Shown here: positions 37,791 through 48,280 of the stretch, in pieces | Position numbering within the stretch: position 1 is the first letter of the stretch | How the letters are laid out: each line of letters begins with the position of its first letter | Assembly (NCBI GenBank): GCA_964035795.1 | Contig: OZ038322.1 | Location: 24,262,359 to 24,326,358, forward strand | Length of the DNA: 64,000 nucleotides | Reading direction: 5' to 3' | Origin: Pterobdella sp. o SKG-2022 | Lineage: Eukaryota; Annelida; Clitellata; Hirudinida; Piscicolidae | Program-made: the position numbers and the translations under genes | Notes under the pieces: generated by a model | The model's database searches: none | Told to the model about the DNA's origin: nothing | The model's input: only the letters and a program-made list of their open reading frames with translations

Positions 37791-40700
37791 TGAATTCTAA
37801 AACACTGTCTAGTTGGAGAAGGGCGGTAGTGGCACGAAACGAGGCTCATATGTGGACCACCAGTCAGAAGTAGTGGTAGTGGTGCAGACACTCATCTTTA
37901 CCATGCAGGATATTGTGAGTTCCAATCATCATGGTCTGTGTTTGTCTGATTGGTTGTGTGATTATATATCGTCCTAGAGGTTTGTTAAGTGCTGGAATGT
38001 TTTAATAGCTGATTGTAGTTATAGCAGTTTAAACCTATTTTTAATATTTCGTTTCGAAATATTTTTAAATCAGTGTTTAGTTTGTTTGGCGTTATATAAA
38101 TTTCCATATGAATTAGCATACTTCATTAAGGATGAAAACCATGCAACACAGGCGAGTAAAGTGGAAGAAGGCAGTGCAGAGGCGGGTGTTTTGAGTGATG
38201 AGGTTGGTTCTGCATCACACTTCAATGTTTATCATGCACATTATCAACATTTCATATAGTTGTCATTTAATGATTGTTTTTGTGTGCTGCATGCCCATCA
38301 CTATATTATATAACTTGAGTTATTTGATATTTTATAACTAAAAATATAATTTAAGATGAAAAATGATGTCAGTGGGTTTAAAACTAAAAGTATAAGAAAT
38401 TCAGTCATTATATATTGAAACTGATGAAGACACAAAAACAATGATATTGTTTGAAATAATAATTCCTATGATAATAATGTTTAAGTTGGTGAGGGATTTC
38501 AGCTGCCTGGTGTTGAATGCATTAAGTGCCGCAGAACAGTGCTCGTGTGACAGGGTTGGTAGTACAGTAGTTTTAGATAAAACCATTATCATAACCATCT
38601 TTGTTTCATGCATGTTCCACGCTAGCATGAGTTGGACTAAGTAAACGAAAATCATTTGAAAGCATTACACATCAGTCCAGAAACAAGATACGAACGAGTG
38701 TCAGAAACGTGGGTCAAGCGTGCATCGAGTTAATCAGGTCAGTAGGTCAAGTACAGGCTTTGAGTAATAAAGAGAAGAATAAAGAAAAAATGAATAAGCT
38801 GAAAGAGAAGGTGAAGGAAAAGACGAGAGCAGCTATTGAAGAGGTATGACTGGGGGTGTTGGTTGTGCCATTTTTTCGATCCTTGTAAGCCCATGGAAGT
38901 TTCACATTATAACTATTGTATTAATGGCTTTTTCACAATTGTTTCCATAAAATGAAGCTTTAAAAAAAGAAGTTCTAGAAGTTACTGTACAATGAATATA
39001 AAATATCTGGAACAGTTTGGAGGATATTGTCACCTTTATCTAACCATGCAGACAAGGCAGTTGTCCGGGGTGTTTGAAGGGGTGTCAGGAGGGATCCAGG
39101 CGTGCATCAGCGCCTGCTTGCAGCTGCAGTCTCTCGCCTCGGACCTCGACACCTCCATCATGTTTGCAAATGCTGGTGCCCTCACCCTTGAAGAATCTGC
39201 TTGCGACTTTTCTCTCTATAGGTTTCTCTTGCTTTGTGGTTCATGCATGAATCGTGTTTTGATGTAGTAGTTTTACATCATTGAATAGAGAACCAACAAA
39301 ATTGATTTGAAGTTAAATATCATTAACTTAAATTACTCATAACTATGATCACTTCAAATTTTCTCAGAGAAAATATTTTGAAAACTGCGAGAATGCTGGT
39401 TGAAGACACAAAAGCTTTAGTGGCGTCAAGCAGTCAGCAACAACAGCTTCAAACTGCTGCCAAGCAAGCAGCTAGCACCGTCAACAAATTAGCTGACTTT
39501 GTTAAAGATGGAGCCGCGAGCTTGGGCGCGAACAACTCTGATTCTCAAGTCAATAGTCTCTTTAGTTTCATTGGATCTTTTATTGTAAACTTTGTTTATT
39601 CAAGATTTAAATTATAATTGACAATAGGTGTTGTTGTTGAACGCCGTGAAAGATGTGACTTCAGCTCTGGGTCAGTTGATCGAAGCAACCAAAAATGCAT
39701 CAGGATCTGAGAAGTTCTTGAAAGGCAGCAGTAACAACCATGGTGATGTGAGCACATCCAATGGTGACACACCTGAAGACAATGGAGTGGTTGATGATCA
39801 TGTGTTGGTGATGGCTATCAAGGAGTCTGCCAAGGTTGCTGCTTGCAAATCTTTATGATATCATCAAAGATGTCTTTATTCCATCAAATAACATGTCATA
39901 CAAATATCACTGTTAGTTATTATATGAAATAACATATTATGAAGTCACCATTGAACGACTGACTAATGGCGCAGGTGATGGTTGCCAAGGTGACTGCCTT
40001 GTTAAAGACAGTCAAGATGGTGGAGGACAAGAGTGACGTCACTGGGGCTCTGGAACATTCCATCGAATTCATTTCCAACCAGATCAAGGTTGATACTCTA
40101 AATTAGTTTTTATGTTGAAGTAAAATACTTAATTTCTCTTCAAACTATCTAGTTTCACAATACATAGGCTTTATAACAATATGTTTCTTCAACAGGCCTA
40201 CAACAACGAGAAGACATCAGCATCGAACAAGGTCACACCCCCCAAAGTAGCTCCCAAGCCTCGAGTTTCCAGGGGCTCTACAGGATACCAAGTCAAGATG
40301 GACTCTCAAGTGACTCCCGAGGAAATCATCAGGGTCACTCGATCCATCACTTCTGCCACTGTCAAGGCGGTAGCTGCAGGACACTCAGGCCAGCAAAGTG
40401 ATGTGATTGCCGCAGCCAATATGGGTCGCAAGGCTATCAATGACTTGTTGAAGGTGTGCAAGGGAGGTCCCACTGGCATGCAGGATCATTCAGTCAAGGA
40501 CAAGCTCTTCTCCGCAGGTCGCTCTTGTGCCACTGCCTTCCAGCAACTGCTTTCTATGATCAACCAAGTATGTCTCACATATTTTTAAGACATCTCATGT
40601 ATCTTTTTTATTCACTTTTTTTGATTTGTTTCTATCTAATGGGAGCATTTTTAGATAGATTTATTTTTCAAAAAAAGCTAAAATTTTCGAAAAATTCAAC

Positions 40701-43171
40701 TTTGTCATAACTCATTAGTATATTATTTATAGAATGTACTATTAAACAATATACTAATGAGTTATGACAAAGTTGAATCTGTTGAAAATTTTAGTTTCTT
40801 TTTAAAAAATAAATGTATCTGAAAATGTCCTCATGTTTCAAATTGGTATGGATCTGTACGGAAACAATATTATGAGCCACCGTTTAGACTTTTAAGCACA
40901 ATCCTCCAATGAGTAACTACATAATCCTAATGAAACTTTCCAGGCTTTGCAGTACCCCCATGAGGAAAACAAACAGCAAATTAGCCACGCCTCCAAAGAA
41001 GTTGCCATATCAATCAAAGAGATCATCCAATCAGCAGAGGCCGTCAGAGGTTGCATACATTTTGAGATACTAATATCTTTATCTTACATTAAAAATTCTT
41101 CATCTCATTTCTCTTTTATAGAGCTATGAAAATATAAGTTACAATCATTATATCAAATAAAATCGAAGCATTACAAAGTTTCAACATGACTGAATGTGAT
41201 TAAAGACAAGGAATCGTATGAAGAGATGGCATCAAGTCACCATGATGACGACAGGGAACTGCTGCGCACTTTGAACTCCTTCGAAGTTGCATCCAACAAA
41301 CTCAACAACCTTCTTAGAGATCAACAGGTGTGTATGTTTCTTTTGTCGTTTTATCCCGTAAGGCTTTTTTTATTTTGTATATTCGTTTATATGTAGTGTT
41401 TTTATTCATACCTTTTTTCCGTTTTTCATATTCAAACTCAACTATTATGATTAGAGAGATTTCTCCATATTCAAATGAATCCACATCTGATATTAATTTT
41501 ATTTAAAGTAATGAAACGACACAAAGGGCCACCCCAGCAAGCCAAAAAGCAGCCAGGTGTTGACAGCTGCTCATGAAGTGTCGATCAGCACTCAACATCT
41601 CATCAAGACCGCATCCTCTGCCTACTCCCAAGCCAGCCATCATGTTGCCGTATGTATTCAAGGCTTATAACAGATTCTATTTATATGTTTTTGTGAAGTG
41701 CTAATAATTAATCACTTCTAATATATGATCTATAACAAAGTTTTTATGAACCAGCATCAGAAGTTTATAAAATCTACTGCAAAATTTTAGTTTTTATTAT
41801 GAAAATTTCCAATATTCCACTATTAGATTCATATTGTTGCTCAAAACTTCTTCTCAAACGGTCTTCAACATTGGCACACAGGTGAATGATGGATACAATG
41901 ACGATTATTCACAATGGCATCAGAACCTCATATCTGCTGTGAGACATCTCTTTACTCACATTTCATCTTCCAATCAATATATCTCCAAATGATATGCAAT
42001 AAAGTTCTTCGTGAGATTTAGTATTAAATTATTATACTATCTGACAGCTCCATCATCTAGAAACCTTGTAATCCCAATAGCTCTCAATATCCCGTAGTGC
42101 TTTGCCCAATGATAATATACCTCAATAACACTTCACAGTGTGACTTAGTGGCAGCTGCAGTCCACAACCTCACAGACTCTGTGAAGGGAGTCATCGGGGG
42201 AGTGGCTAACAATGAAAAACTCCTCTCTGCCGCTAAACAGGTTCTTATGCCACTTTGTGTCTAAAAAAACTTTGGGAAACTTTGAGTGTTGGAAAAAAAT
42301 TTTCTGTTGTGTTAGGTTATAGTAGTATGTGATGTCTTATAAATATCATTTGGTCAAGCCTTCATGTGAGAAGGTCATCAAATTGCAAGGTTTTATACGA
42401 TTTTAATGATTTGTGTTGTGTATAAACTGGAAATGTTGCGTACGATCAGGTGGCAAGCTGTACAGCGCAGTTGCTGGTAGTGTGCAAGGTGAGGATCCAG
42501 CATGGGTCTCCAGTCATGAGGCAGTTGCAGGTTCTTATCAAATAATGATAATATTATCGTTATTTTTTGTTATTAGTATTATTTCATCGTCATAACCGTT
42601 TAGTCTTTATTGTTCTGCATTGGTGCGGATAATCTCTATGGTTAATATCATCACAATTATAATTAATCAATTAAACCTCCAAAAATGTCTAAATAGAGCA
42701 AACACCGCCATCAAGACTGCAGGCAACGGAGTGAAGAAGGCGACTGAGCGTTTGGTGGAGAGTCTGAAGAGGTGGATGGAGGAGGAGGAAGGCGAGGAAG
42801 AGTTGATGATGAGTGGCAAAAAGGTTTCTGAAATAGCCCAGGTTTGTTGGGCGCATGTTGAAGGATGAAGTGTTTGTGAATGTTGTGACCTTCAATGTAT
42901 TTAATTCTCATATTTTTTTCTTAGTTTATTTTCATTGTTAATGGAATTAATCAATCTATTGAATTCAATCGTAGGATTAGAGTGATTTTGAAGTGTCTCA
43001 TGCTTTGAAATTTCTTTATTTATTTAAATTAATTTTTTTAAACTTCAGATGTTAATGGCACAACAAGAGATCGTTTCCAAAGAAAAACAATTGGAAGGAG
43101 CAAGAAAAAAGTTAGAGTTCATAAGAAAGCAAAAATACAAGGATCATGATTGGTCCACCTCTGACCTATAA
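17265..43171 (+). CDS. TLN: talin, complete gene, about 54 exons, about 2,599 aa
   Basis: The gene begins at MASLTLKI (17265) and ends at the stop TAA at 43169-43171. Summing the exons I identified gives 7,800 nt, in frame throughout, close to the roughly 2,540 residues of vertebrate talin. Talin links integrin beta tails to actin and binds vinculin at adhesion sites. The FERM head (F0-F3), the long helical rod and the C-terminal actin-binding I/LWEQ domain are all present in order. Landmarks include YGIAFFLVK and NKLVPRLLGV in the head, SSKLLLAAKSL and LDTSIMFANAGAL in the rod, and KEKQLEGARKKLEFIRKQ at the dimerisation helix. Several introns have been enlarged by retroelements (22404-25924 and 34248-37812). 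Exon coordinates are given in the three segment entries below. Boundaries are hand-derived, and the weakest is the donor near 42523. Confidence 0.95.
17597..19768. other. talin intron 2 (2.2 kb)
   Basis: The intron is AT-rich with no repeat family I could name. It holds one candidate minus-strand exon at 18583-18651 (separate entry). A short GTTATT-rich tract lies near 19060-19120. Confidence 0.5.
18583..18651 (-). other. candidate terminal exon of an unidentified minus-strand gene inside talin intron 2
   Basis: On the minus strand a strong acceptor (gtttttcatag) is followed by 22 codons and a stop, giving an acidic Ser-rich C-terminus (EYEEESSGNKDQ, then HFDGGDIE). Base composition is richer in G/C than the surrounding intron. 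I could not find the upstream exons between here and 19768. The plus strand of the same piece reads MAALILVATTFFFIFL then stop, so the strand is not certain. Confidence 0.25.
21455..21504. repeat. (GATA)n microsatellite in talin intron 7
   Basis: About 50 bp of GATA/GACA/AATA tetranucleotides end some 18 bp before the acceptor of talin exon 8. Confidence 0.9.
22536..25300 (-). mobile_element. decayed non-LTR retrotransposon (endonuclease + RT), RTE/CR1-like, in talin intron 11
   Basis: Reading the minus strand from about 25300 down, one sees the endonuclease C-half (SVYAPQANLSESVKD, then NDHIGS and QVDYILYKR), the RT core (GKAAGPSGIVAEML, CGFMQGRGTTDAIFILRQL, FIDLKKAFDRVPRKVIWW, catalytic YADDLMVSAQSM), and the C-terminal region (FCYLGDMLSAGGG, then RIRWFGHVER and GRPKKTW). 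The frame is broken by shifts near 24150, 23535 and 23270-23110 and by a stop in the endonuclease around 25080, so the copy cannot encode an active protein. The 5' start, including the endonuclease N-half, is missing. It is antisense to talin. Confidence 0.9.
25299..25790 (+). mobile_element. SINE interrupted by a LINE 3'-end fragment
   Basis: The tRNA-like head with B-box (25299-25358, ACCGGGTTCAATCC) and the SINE tail (25719-25790, GTAGCAAGCGCTTTGATC, then TTTATAAATACCGCATT) match the intact SINE at 58251-58417. Between them lie about 360 bp whose minus strand encodes a retroelement C-terminus (RLTWKGMIENLCRGLGL, EDGNDRVKWKERI). The SINE is therefore either nested or chimeric. It sits between the decayed LINE and talin exon 12. 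Confidence 0.7.
32185..32203. repeat. (TCA)n short tandem repeat in a talin intron
   Basis: A 19-bp run of TCA triplets lies about 230 bp upstream of talin exon 31. Confidence 0.85.
34470..35520 (-). mobile_element. retroelement tail, copy B, in talin intron 37
   Basis: This is the second copy of the family seen at 4911-5595, extended by about 130 bp that are shared with copy C (ending CAGCTTCGTGGCTTG). It carries the T-rich trinucleotide tract and the finger-encoding end on the minus strand. It is directly followed by (AC)n. Confidence 0.7.
35521..35614. repeat. (AC)n microsatellite
   Basis: A pure AC run of 94 bp between copy B and the RT C-terminal fragment. Confidence 0.95.
35615..36610 (-). 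mobile_element. RTE-like retroelement RT C-terminus, in talin intron 37
   Basis: Minus-strand reading frames encode the region after the RT catalytic core: LLYGSETWNLLQHQIHRLQ, then RRLQWLGHLKRM, then KLWRENITKRLHGL and a finger-like CSFAGCTKICANKAGLAN. Breaks are present (for example between 35840 and 35802). The upstream part (plus strand 36364-36600) is a TTG/CTG-rich tract corresponding to a Thr/Ala/Ile-rich repeat on the minus strand. The order RT end, finger, (TG)n, finger-tail copy suggests that copy B is the continuation of this element. Confidence 0.75.
36612..36656. repeat. (AC)n microsatellite
   Basis: A pure AC run of 45 bp separating the RT C-terminal fragment from copy C. Confidence 0.95.
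36657..37709 (-). mobile_element. retroelement tail, copy C, in talin intron 37
   Basis: Third copy of the family, with the longest clear minus-strand frame (36763-37143). It encodes an Asn/Thr/Ile-rich stretch followed by CTFPRCNRVAASKAGLANHV, then RQKHQ. It is very similar to copy B over its whole length, plus about 55 bp not in B. It ends at the same CAGCTTCGTGGCTTG followed by (CA)n. Confidence 0.7.
37710..37787. repeat. (CA)n microsatellite adjacent to talin exon 38
   Basis: A pure CA run of 78 bp ends only about 25 bp upstream of the exon 38 acceptor, so it replaces much of the expected polypyrimidine tract region. Confidence 0.95.
38152..43171 (+). other. TLN: talin segment 3: C-terminal rod and I/LWEQ actin-binding domain, exons 39-54
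   Basis: Exons: 38152-38202, 38486-38554, 38688-38843, 39052-39221, 39368-39548, 39628-39834, 39975-40088, 40196-40567, 40944-41049, 41206-41327, 41527-41649, 41882-41938, 42139-42240, 42450-42523, 42697-42841, 43049-43171. Exons 47-54 correspond to the I/LWEQ (THATCH) module and the dimerisation helix. The lineage has a long Glu-rich insert, WMEEEEGEEELMMSGKK, in exon 53. The exon 52 donor is uncertain: CAG|gtt would break the frame, whereas GGCA|gttg keeps it. Confidence 0.85.
40641..40832. mobile_element. palindromic MITE-like element in talin intron 46
   Basis: Two arms of about 85 bp are near-perfect reverse complements (for example AACTTTGTCATAACTCATTA at left, TAATGAGTTATGACAAAGTT at right) around a loop of roughly 20-25 bp. 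No protein is encoded. The structure is that of a fold-back MITE. No target-site duplication was established. Confidence 0.7.
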
Positions 43172-44644
43172 ACCAGTTGCATATTAATGAAGTCAACAGT
43201 GATTGGTTAATTGCTTAAATGTTATTTTTATCTCAACTTCTCTGAGAATTCAGAAGTGTAATTATGTGCATAATATAGATTTGATAAGGATTTGGTGCTT
43301 GTATCGTCAAATGTCAGTGTATTTACAATTTGTTTGTATTATTCACAAGATTTTATATATACCGTAAGAACCGTGCCACAAGTACTTAAAGGATATAGAT
43401 TGATGAAAATATAAATGTTATAAGATTGATTTGATCTCTTCAGCCTGAACACTTGGAATCTTTGTGCCCAAGAAGAATGAGTCTGTTTGAAGCGTCAATT
43501 TTGAAGAATTCAAATACGCTACTGAATTATTTATTGTTATATGTCTCATATCATATATTATCTCTGCCTCACTCTTGCTTCATTCGATGCTTAAATAGCA
43601 TCATTCTGAGGCCTTCGTTTTTATCGATATACCTATTTATAACTATTCAGCTTGGACTGCTTCTTGCTACAACTCAAAATTGTCTATTTACATAGAAATT
43701 ATTTTGGAAAAACGATTGCTTTTTGATACATCAATTCATATATCCCCCTCAGTGATTCTACACTTAGTAATAAAACATATAACATATATATAACAAAATT
43801 TGTTATACATTCTCAATGTACGTTTTTACAATTATCTTAGTGAATGTTCTTGAAGTCATTGTACGTATTTGACCAAGAGTTTTATGCTGTTTCCATATCA
43901 ACGATAATATCATTTTTAAGTATTCATTTAAACTTAATCAAAGGTTTTATTATCTTTTTTAAATTCAGCTTTGTTCTTTGCATTGTTATCATTTTTAAAT
44001 GGATTACCTCATAATTATTTGATTAAAGTATAGTTATGATTACATTATAATTATTTGGTTTACATTATAATTATTCGATTAAATTATAATCATTTGATTA
44101 AATTGGTTAAATTATAATTTTACATTGATTTTGCATGTATTGCGCCGTCCAGCATTGCCTTCACTATGCATGAAGTTCAAATTTTACAGAACCTCGTTGT
44201 ATTTGTTCAACTTTTTCAGACTTTTGTAGAATTTATCTTTTTAAAACATTTTTCAATTGAGTCTTAACTTTTACAGTCAAATTTTTGCTTCAGAGTTAGA
44301 TTATATACCTTTTAAAAGCTTGTGATTTTGTTATGATTTAGTGTATTGTTAGCAGCGATGTCTCATTTAGTTGCTTTGTTTTAGTTCTATTTGAAATCAT
44401 GAATAATATGATTTAAAAATTCTACTTTTGGTATAATTTTCCGTGTTCGAACCATATTACAGCTTCGTTTCTATGTCTCATCATAGTATTCAATAAAGGC
44501 TTACACGTCGTTTTAAGTTTTTTTTAAACAAACTATTTCTAATAACTTAAATTTTGTTTTTGGTTTTTAAAAATATTGTAACGTAAATTATGACAAAAGA
44601 CGTACCTTTCATGACAGTTTTCGCTTATTACAATCGTTTCGAGC
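43172..44644. other. talin 3' flank / intergenic, 1.5 kb
   Basis: It probably contains the talin 3' UTR in its first half. Near 43990-44120 an ATTATAATTATTTGATT motif recurs several times. No gene was recognised. Confidence 0.45.
43769..43774 (+). terminator. candidate polyadenylation signal of talin
   Basis: The AATAAA lies about 600 nt after the talin stop codon. Other A/T-rich variants occur, so the assignment is tentative. Confidence 0.3.
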
Positions 44645-46084
44645 ATGGTTCAGTGTGTGCATTGCAACAAAGCAGATCCTATTAAAGATTATGGTGACAA
44701 TTTCATGAAACATTTTGAAATTTATAAAAAGATAACATAAAAAAAATAATTTAAAAGATGCAAATATGCAAGAATTGGAAAAGTACAAAAAGAATTACGA
44801 GCCTTTGAAGATAGCAGTGGAGGATTTGAAGAAAGAAGATAATAAAACAGCTTTAGAAATGAAATTCTTAGAAGAAGAAAAGAGTAAAACTTTGAAATTT
44901 TCATTAAAAACTATTATAAAATATTTATAAAACCAGAATATTCTTAATCAAGGAAGTCTCCAAACGGAATTGAAAAAATTAAAAAAAGTTTTGTTCCGAG
45001 TTGAGAAAGAAAGAGCTGATCTAAAAGAAAAATGCCAAAGATTGATTGTATGCACCGTTTTTACGTTTTTATTCAAATTCTCAATTGAACATTTTTGCTA
45101 AAATTTTTAATTTTGTGGCAGCACCAAAGTGACCAAGCCATCCATGAATATGAAGAGCTGAATACCATGATGTTTCAAGAGGTTGCCAAACTGATGGAAG
45201 AGAAAAAGCAATTACTTATTTGTTTTCATAAAGGTATCAAGTACTCTCAGTATAATTATGTTTTCATTATAGACTATTTCTTCAGAAGCACCAGCTAAGT
45301 ATGAGGACTTGAAAAAACAAATACAGAGAAAAGGCTTGTTAACTGAGCTTGAGAAAGAACGTTTTGATATTCTTAAACTCGTAAGTTTGTCAAAGTAATT
45401 TATATTAGGCTATTAATTTTTAAAAATAATCAATTTAGGTCCCGGGCATGACGTTAAACTGCACCGAAAACAGCGTCTCCAATTTGAGACTGCTTTCCTG
45501 TTATAATCTGGATAACAGTAGACTTCGGTAACAGGTAGCTACAAACTGATATCCTGGTATCGTTGTCATTTGGCTTGGCGGAGGATCATTCTTTTTTGAC
45601 AACGGCAAGGCAAACTGCCCAAGTGTGGAAACGGCGGTTCTTGAAATACGATAGTTTCAAGTTGGACGTTAGCTTGGGCTAGCAGTTCTATGGAAACTTT
45701 GTCCCAAATAAAAATGGCTTTCATTAGCCGACTGCTGTATACCCCAGCTACTGGGACGCCTACAGCAGTATAATCTGATATGGATATTATTATTATTATT
45801 ATTTAATTGAAATGTCTGAATTATATTTTGAGGTGAAACAGTTAAACAGCCGCAATGTGATACAAGAAGATCGGATAAGGTGCATGGATACAATCATAAG
45901 GAATCTTTTCAGAGTCTTGATGGTCATGAACCAAAATGATGAAGTTCAAAACTCCGATATTGAACTTTGCAATAATATTCGAAAGAATGGAGTTACCAAA
46001 ATTTTGAACAAAAATATAAAAAATAATTCTAAAAAAACTTCCAATACAAAAAAAATCAATTTATCTAAACTTATTGACATTTAA
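44645..46084 (+). CDS. unrecognised coiled-coil protein, 242 aa, six exons
   Basis: Exons: 44645-44693, 44758-44883, 44953-45047, 45122-45233, 45286-45380 and 45833-46084. Phases agree and total 729 nt. The first three introns are only 64-74 bp and the last is 452 bp, enlarged by a repeat. The protein starts MVQCVHCNKAD (a CxxC pair), then is almost entirely Lys/Glu/Leu heptad-like (LQTELKKLKKVLFRVEKER, later MMFQEVAKLMEEKKQLL), ending in an Asn/Lys-rich tail. No catalytic domain is visible. I do not recognise an orthologue. A structural or centrosomal/cytoskeletal role would be a guess. A splice-acceptor-like AG sits one base before the ATG. Its stop codon is only 84 bp from the AAGAB start, so the two may share a transcript. 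Confidence 0.7.
45439..45782 (-). repeat. interspersed repeat family D, copy 1 (inside coiled-coil gene intron)
   Basis: The reverse complement of this segment matches 54376-54740 over its length (for example CAGTTTGCCTTGCC and CCGCCAAGCCAAATGACAA). Both begin with a CCCAGTAGCTGGGGT module and end near GCAGTTTAACGTCATG. It is likely the tail of a retroelement, although no RT is present. Confidence 0.75.
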
Positions 46085-46117
46085 GTGTAACTTCTTAGTG
46101 AGAAATATTGTGTGTTC

Positions 46118-46137
46118 GCCTCCCTCCTCGTTAATAG
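46118..46137 (+). promoter_or_regulatory. possible 3' (trans-)splice acceptor upstream of AAGAB
   Basis: A pyrimidine-rich GCCTCCCTCCTCG tract followed by TTAATAG ends 31 nt before the AAGAB start codon and 53 nt after the upstream stop codon. There is too little room for a normal promoter and a polyadenylation site. This position is where a spliced-leader acceptor would be expected if the pair is polycistronic. Confidence 0.4.
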
Positions 46138-46168
46138 ACATTTAAATCAAATAATTTAATATTAAAAA

Positions 46169-48060
46169 ATGGAAATTCCGTGTGTTTTATTTGTAGATTG
46201 TCATGAAAAAATGTGTGAAAATATATTAAAAGGTTTATTTCAATTTTTTCAAACACGAAAAAATGTTTTATTGAAAATGCCTACATTCAAAATTGAAAGT
46301 TTTATTACATTTATTCAGATTTGATAAAATTGGAGAATAAAAAATTTGAGAAAACGTCATTTAATTCTTTTTCTTTAAATAAATGGAATCTAGAGACAAA
46401 ATACTACACAGCAAATATAAACTTATGCCTTCTGAAGGATCTTAGAAAACTCGAGCAAACAATCAAATACTGCAATAACAAACTTGAAGGAATCATCTTA
46501 TCATTTGATTGTGAAAACGTGATTATTATTTTTCATAAATTTATATGAAAAAAGTAATTTTGTTTTAATAACATAAGAATTTCAGCTCACATATCAAGAT
46601 TAATATCTCATTGAAATATCCAGGATGGTAGTCTAGAAAGAGTAAAGGCCATATGCACCAGCATTGAGGATAATTATCCACTTAAAATACTCACATGTTC
46701 TTCACTCAAACATAGTAAATGTGTTTAGCTTTCATTAAATTCATGTTATATAATATAATTATATTTTTTTAAAGTAACTTGTAATTTATATACTTTCATT
46801 CAATAATCAAGTAGATTGTTATAGGAGAAAAAATATCTTTAGTTTTCTAAAATGAAAAAATGATTTTTAACATTAAAATACAAATTTGTTTTTAATTATC
46901 AGAGTCACACAAACACATGGTGCTAGAATGGTGTATAGGAAATGAGTTTGAACTGGTAGAATTAGATGTAGATGCCAAAGAGGATGATGAGGAAGATGAA
47001 GAAGAAGATGGTGAGAATTAAAAAAAATGTTACAATCAAATAATAACTAAAAATTATGGAAACAGAATTGATAACAGAGAAGAAAGGCATAGAGAGGATA
47101 TTGGAAGTTATCAAATGTAACCAATGGTCAAATCTAGTTCTCAAAGGTTATGGAAAGTAAAATCTTTACAAACATATAAAACTTGTTCAATAAATTTTTA
47201 TAATTTTCTTTTAAAATATATTGATTTATGAGGAATTTTTGAAAGATCAACTAAGTCAAATTTCATTCAACTAAAATTTTCCATAAGTACGACCTTATAA
47301 TATTTTTTTTACTTTTTTAGAAAAGAAGAGAAAAAAGCTAGATGTGAAAGAAAGTGACAAAACAAATGAAGATACAAATATTAATGAATATACAAATATT
47401 AATGGATATACAAATAGGATTGATAAAAACAGTGATAATTCACTTGAAGATCATTCAACTAATGGAAGTGAAAAATCAAATGAGAAGGAGTTGAATAATC
47501 AGGAGAATAACTGCTTTCAAGAAAGGAAAGAAAACAATAGTGAAGATAGATCTACAAGTAAAATATGAAATATTATTTTTAGGGATTCAGTTGCATAATT
47601 GTAAGGGTTTACATTGTTTAGATTTCAATTTAATTTATTACTACAATGATTTTTAAACAGATAATGATGAGTTGGAACAACTATTCAAAAGCATTCCTTC
47701 TCTCAAAGGTTTATAAATATTTCAAATATCCTACCAACAACTCAATTTCTTCAGCCACACTAACGCATCCCTTAAAGATCAAACAGCCCACTGTTACTTC
47801 TCATCATTAATTAAAACAAGCAAAGTGTAAAACGTGTATTCATTCAATAAGTTCTTCAAATGATTTCCTTGGCGCTATATAGATTGTTTTTATTATTTTG
47901 AAGATTTATGTTATAGTATTTCATGTATAAATTTGTTTAAACAGATAAAGCAGACAGACTAGGATTTGAAGAAAGGAAGGCCTATGCAGAGGAGGTGGTG
48001 ATGAAGTTGTGGAACACAATTGGAGGAGATATGAGTGAAGTCAATGATGAAGACGATTGA
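46169..48060 (+). CDS. AAGAB: alpha- and gamma-adaptin-binding protein p34 (AAGAB), 226 aa
   Basis: Eight exons: 46169-46232, 46319-46518, 46624-46714, 46903-47010, 47066-47146, 47321-47557, 47661-47708, 47945-48060 (681 nt, all phases consistent). The N-terminal half is the Rab-like pseudo-GTPase domain (YYTANINLCLL, HMVLEWCIG, FELVEL followed by an acidic run). The C-terminal part ELEQLFKSIPSLKDKADRLG, then EERKAYAEEVV and KLWNTIGGD is the conserved C-terminal helical domain of AAGAB. AAGAB is a cytosolic chaperone that stabilises the alpha/sigma2 and gamma/sigma1 hemicomplexes during assembly of AP-2 and AP-1 clathrin adaptors. The linker exon 6 carries a degenerate Thr-Asn-Ile/Tyr repeat and is low complexity. 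The protein is shorter than the vertebrate one (about 315 aa), mainly in the linker. It lies tail to tail with NAT9. Confidence 0.93.
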
Positions 48061-48274
48061 TGAGAAGGAATATTTTCTGTAAAATTTTTCATAGTGTAAA
48101 CTACTGATGTCAATTAGATTTTCGACTGTTGCTATTTACATTTTGAACTAATTGATTTTTACAATAGATATATTGGCATAACATACACATTTTTTTGATA
48201 ATTTGATAGAACTTTATATACTTTTCCGTAACGCTGCGTTATTCCATGGACAATTACTCACTAGAATTTCCAAA

Positions 48275-48280
48275 AATAAA
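48275..48280 (+). terminator. candidate polyadenylation signal of AAGAB
   Basis: AATAAA about 215 nt after the AAGAB stop codon. Confidence 0.35.

Larger units (their letters stand above)
25925..37914 (+). other. TLN: talin segment 2: linker and rod, exons 12-38
   Basis: Exons: 25925-26028, 26217-26379, 26501-26751, 26829-26979, 27128-27226, 27337-27591, 27752-27895, 28062-28160, 28347-28478, 28868-28999, 29193-29423, 29534-29872, 29953-30183, 30276-30398, 30534-30880, 31037-31154, 31365-31451, 31603-31725, 31887-32033, 32436-32618, 32785-32889, 32996-33116, 33213-33344, 33451-33617, 33829-34026, 34119-34247, 37813-37914. They encode Ala/Ser/Leu/Lys-rich amphipathic helices typical of the rod bundles, with buried vinculin-binding helices expected among them. 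Exon 28 (31365-31451) ends at AAG|GC instead of AAG|GT. Conserved rod homology (ENSK joining LAEAMTN) supports a GC-AG intron there. Confidence 0.85.
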
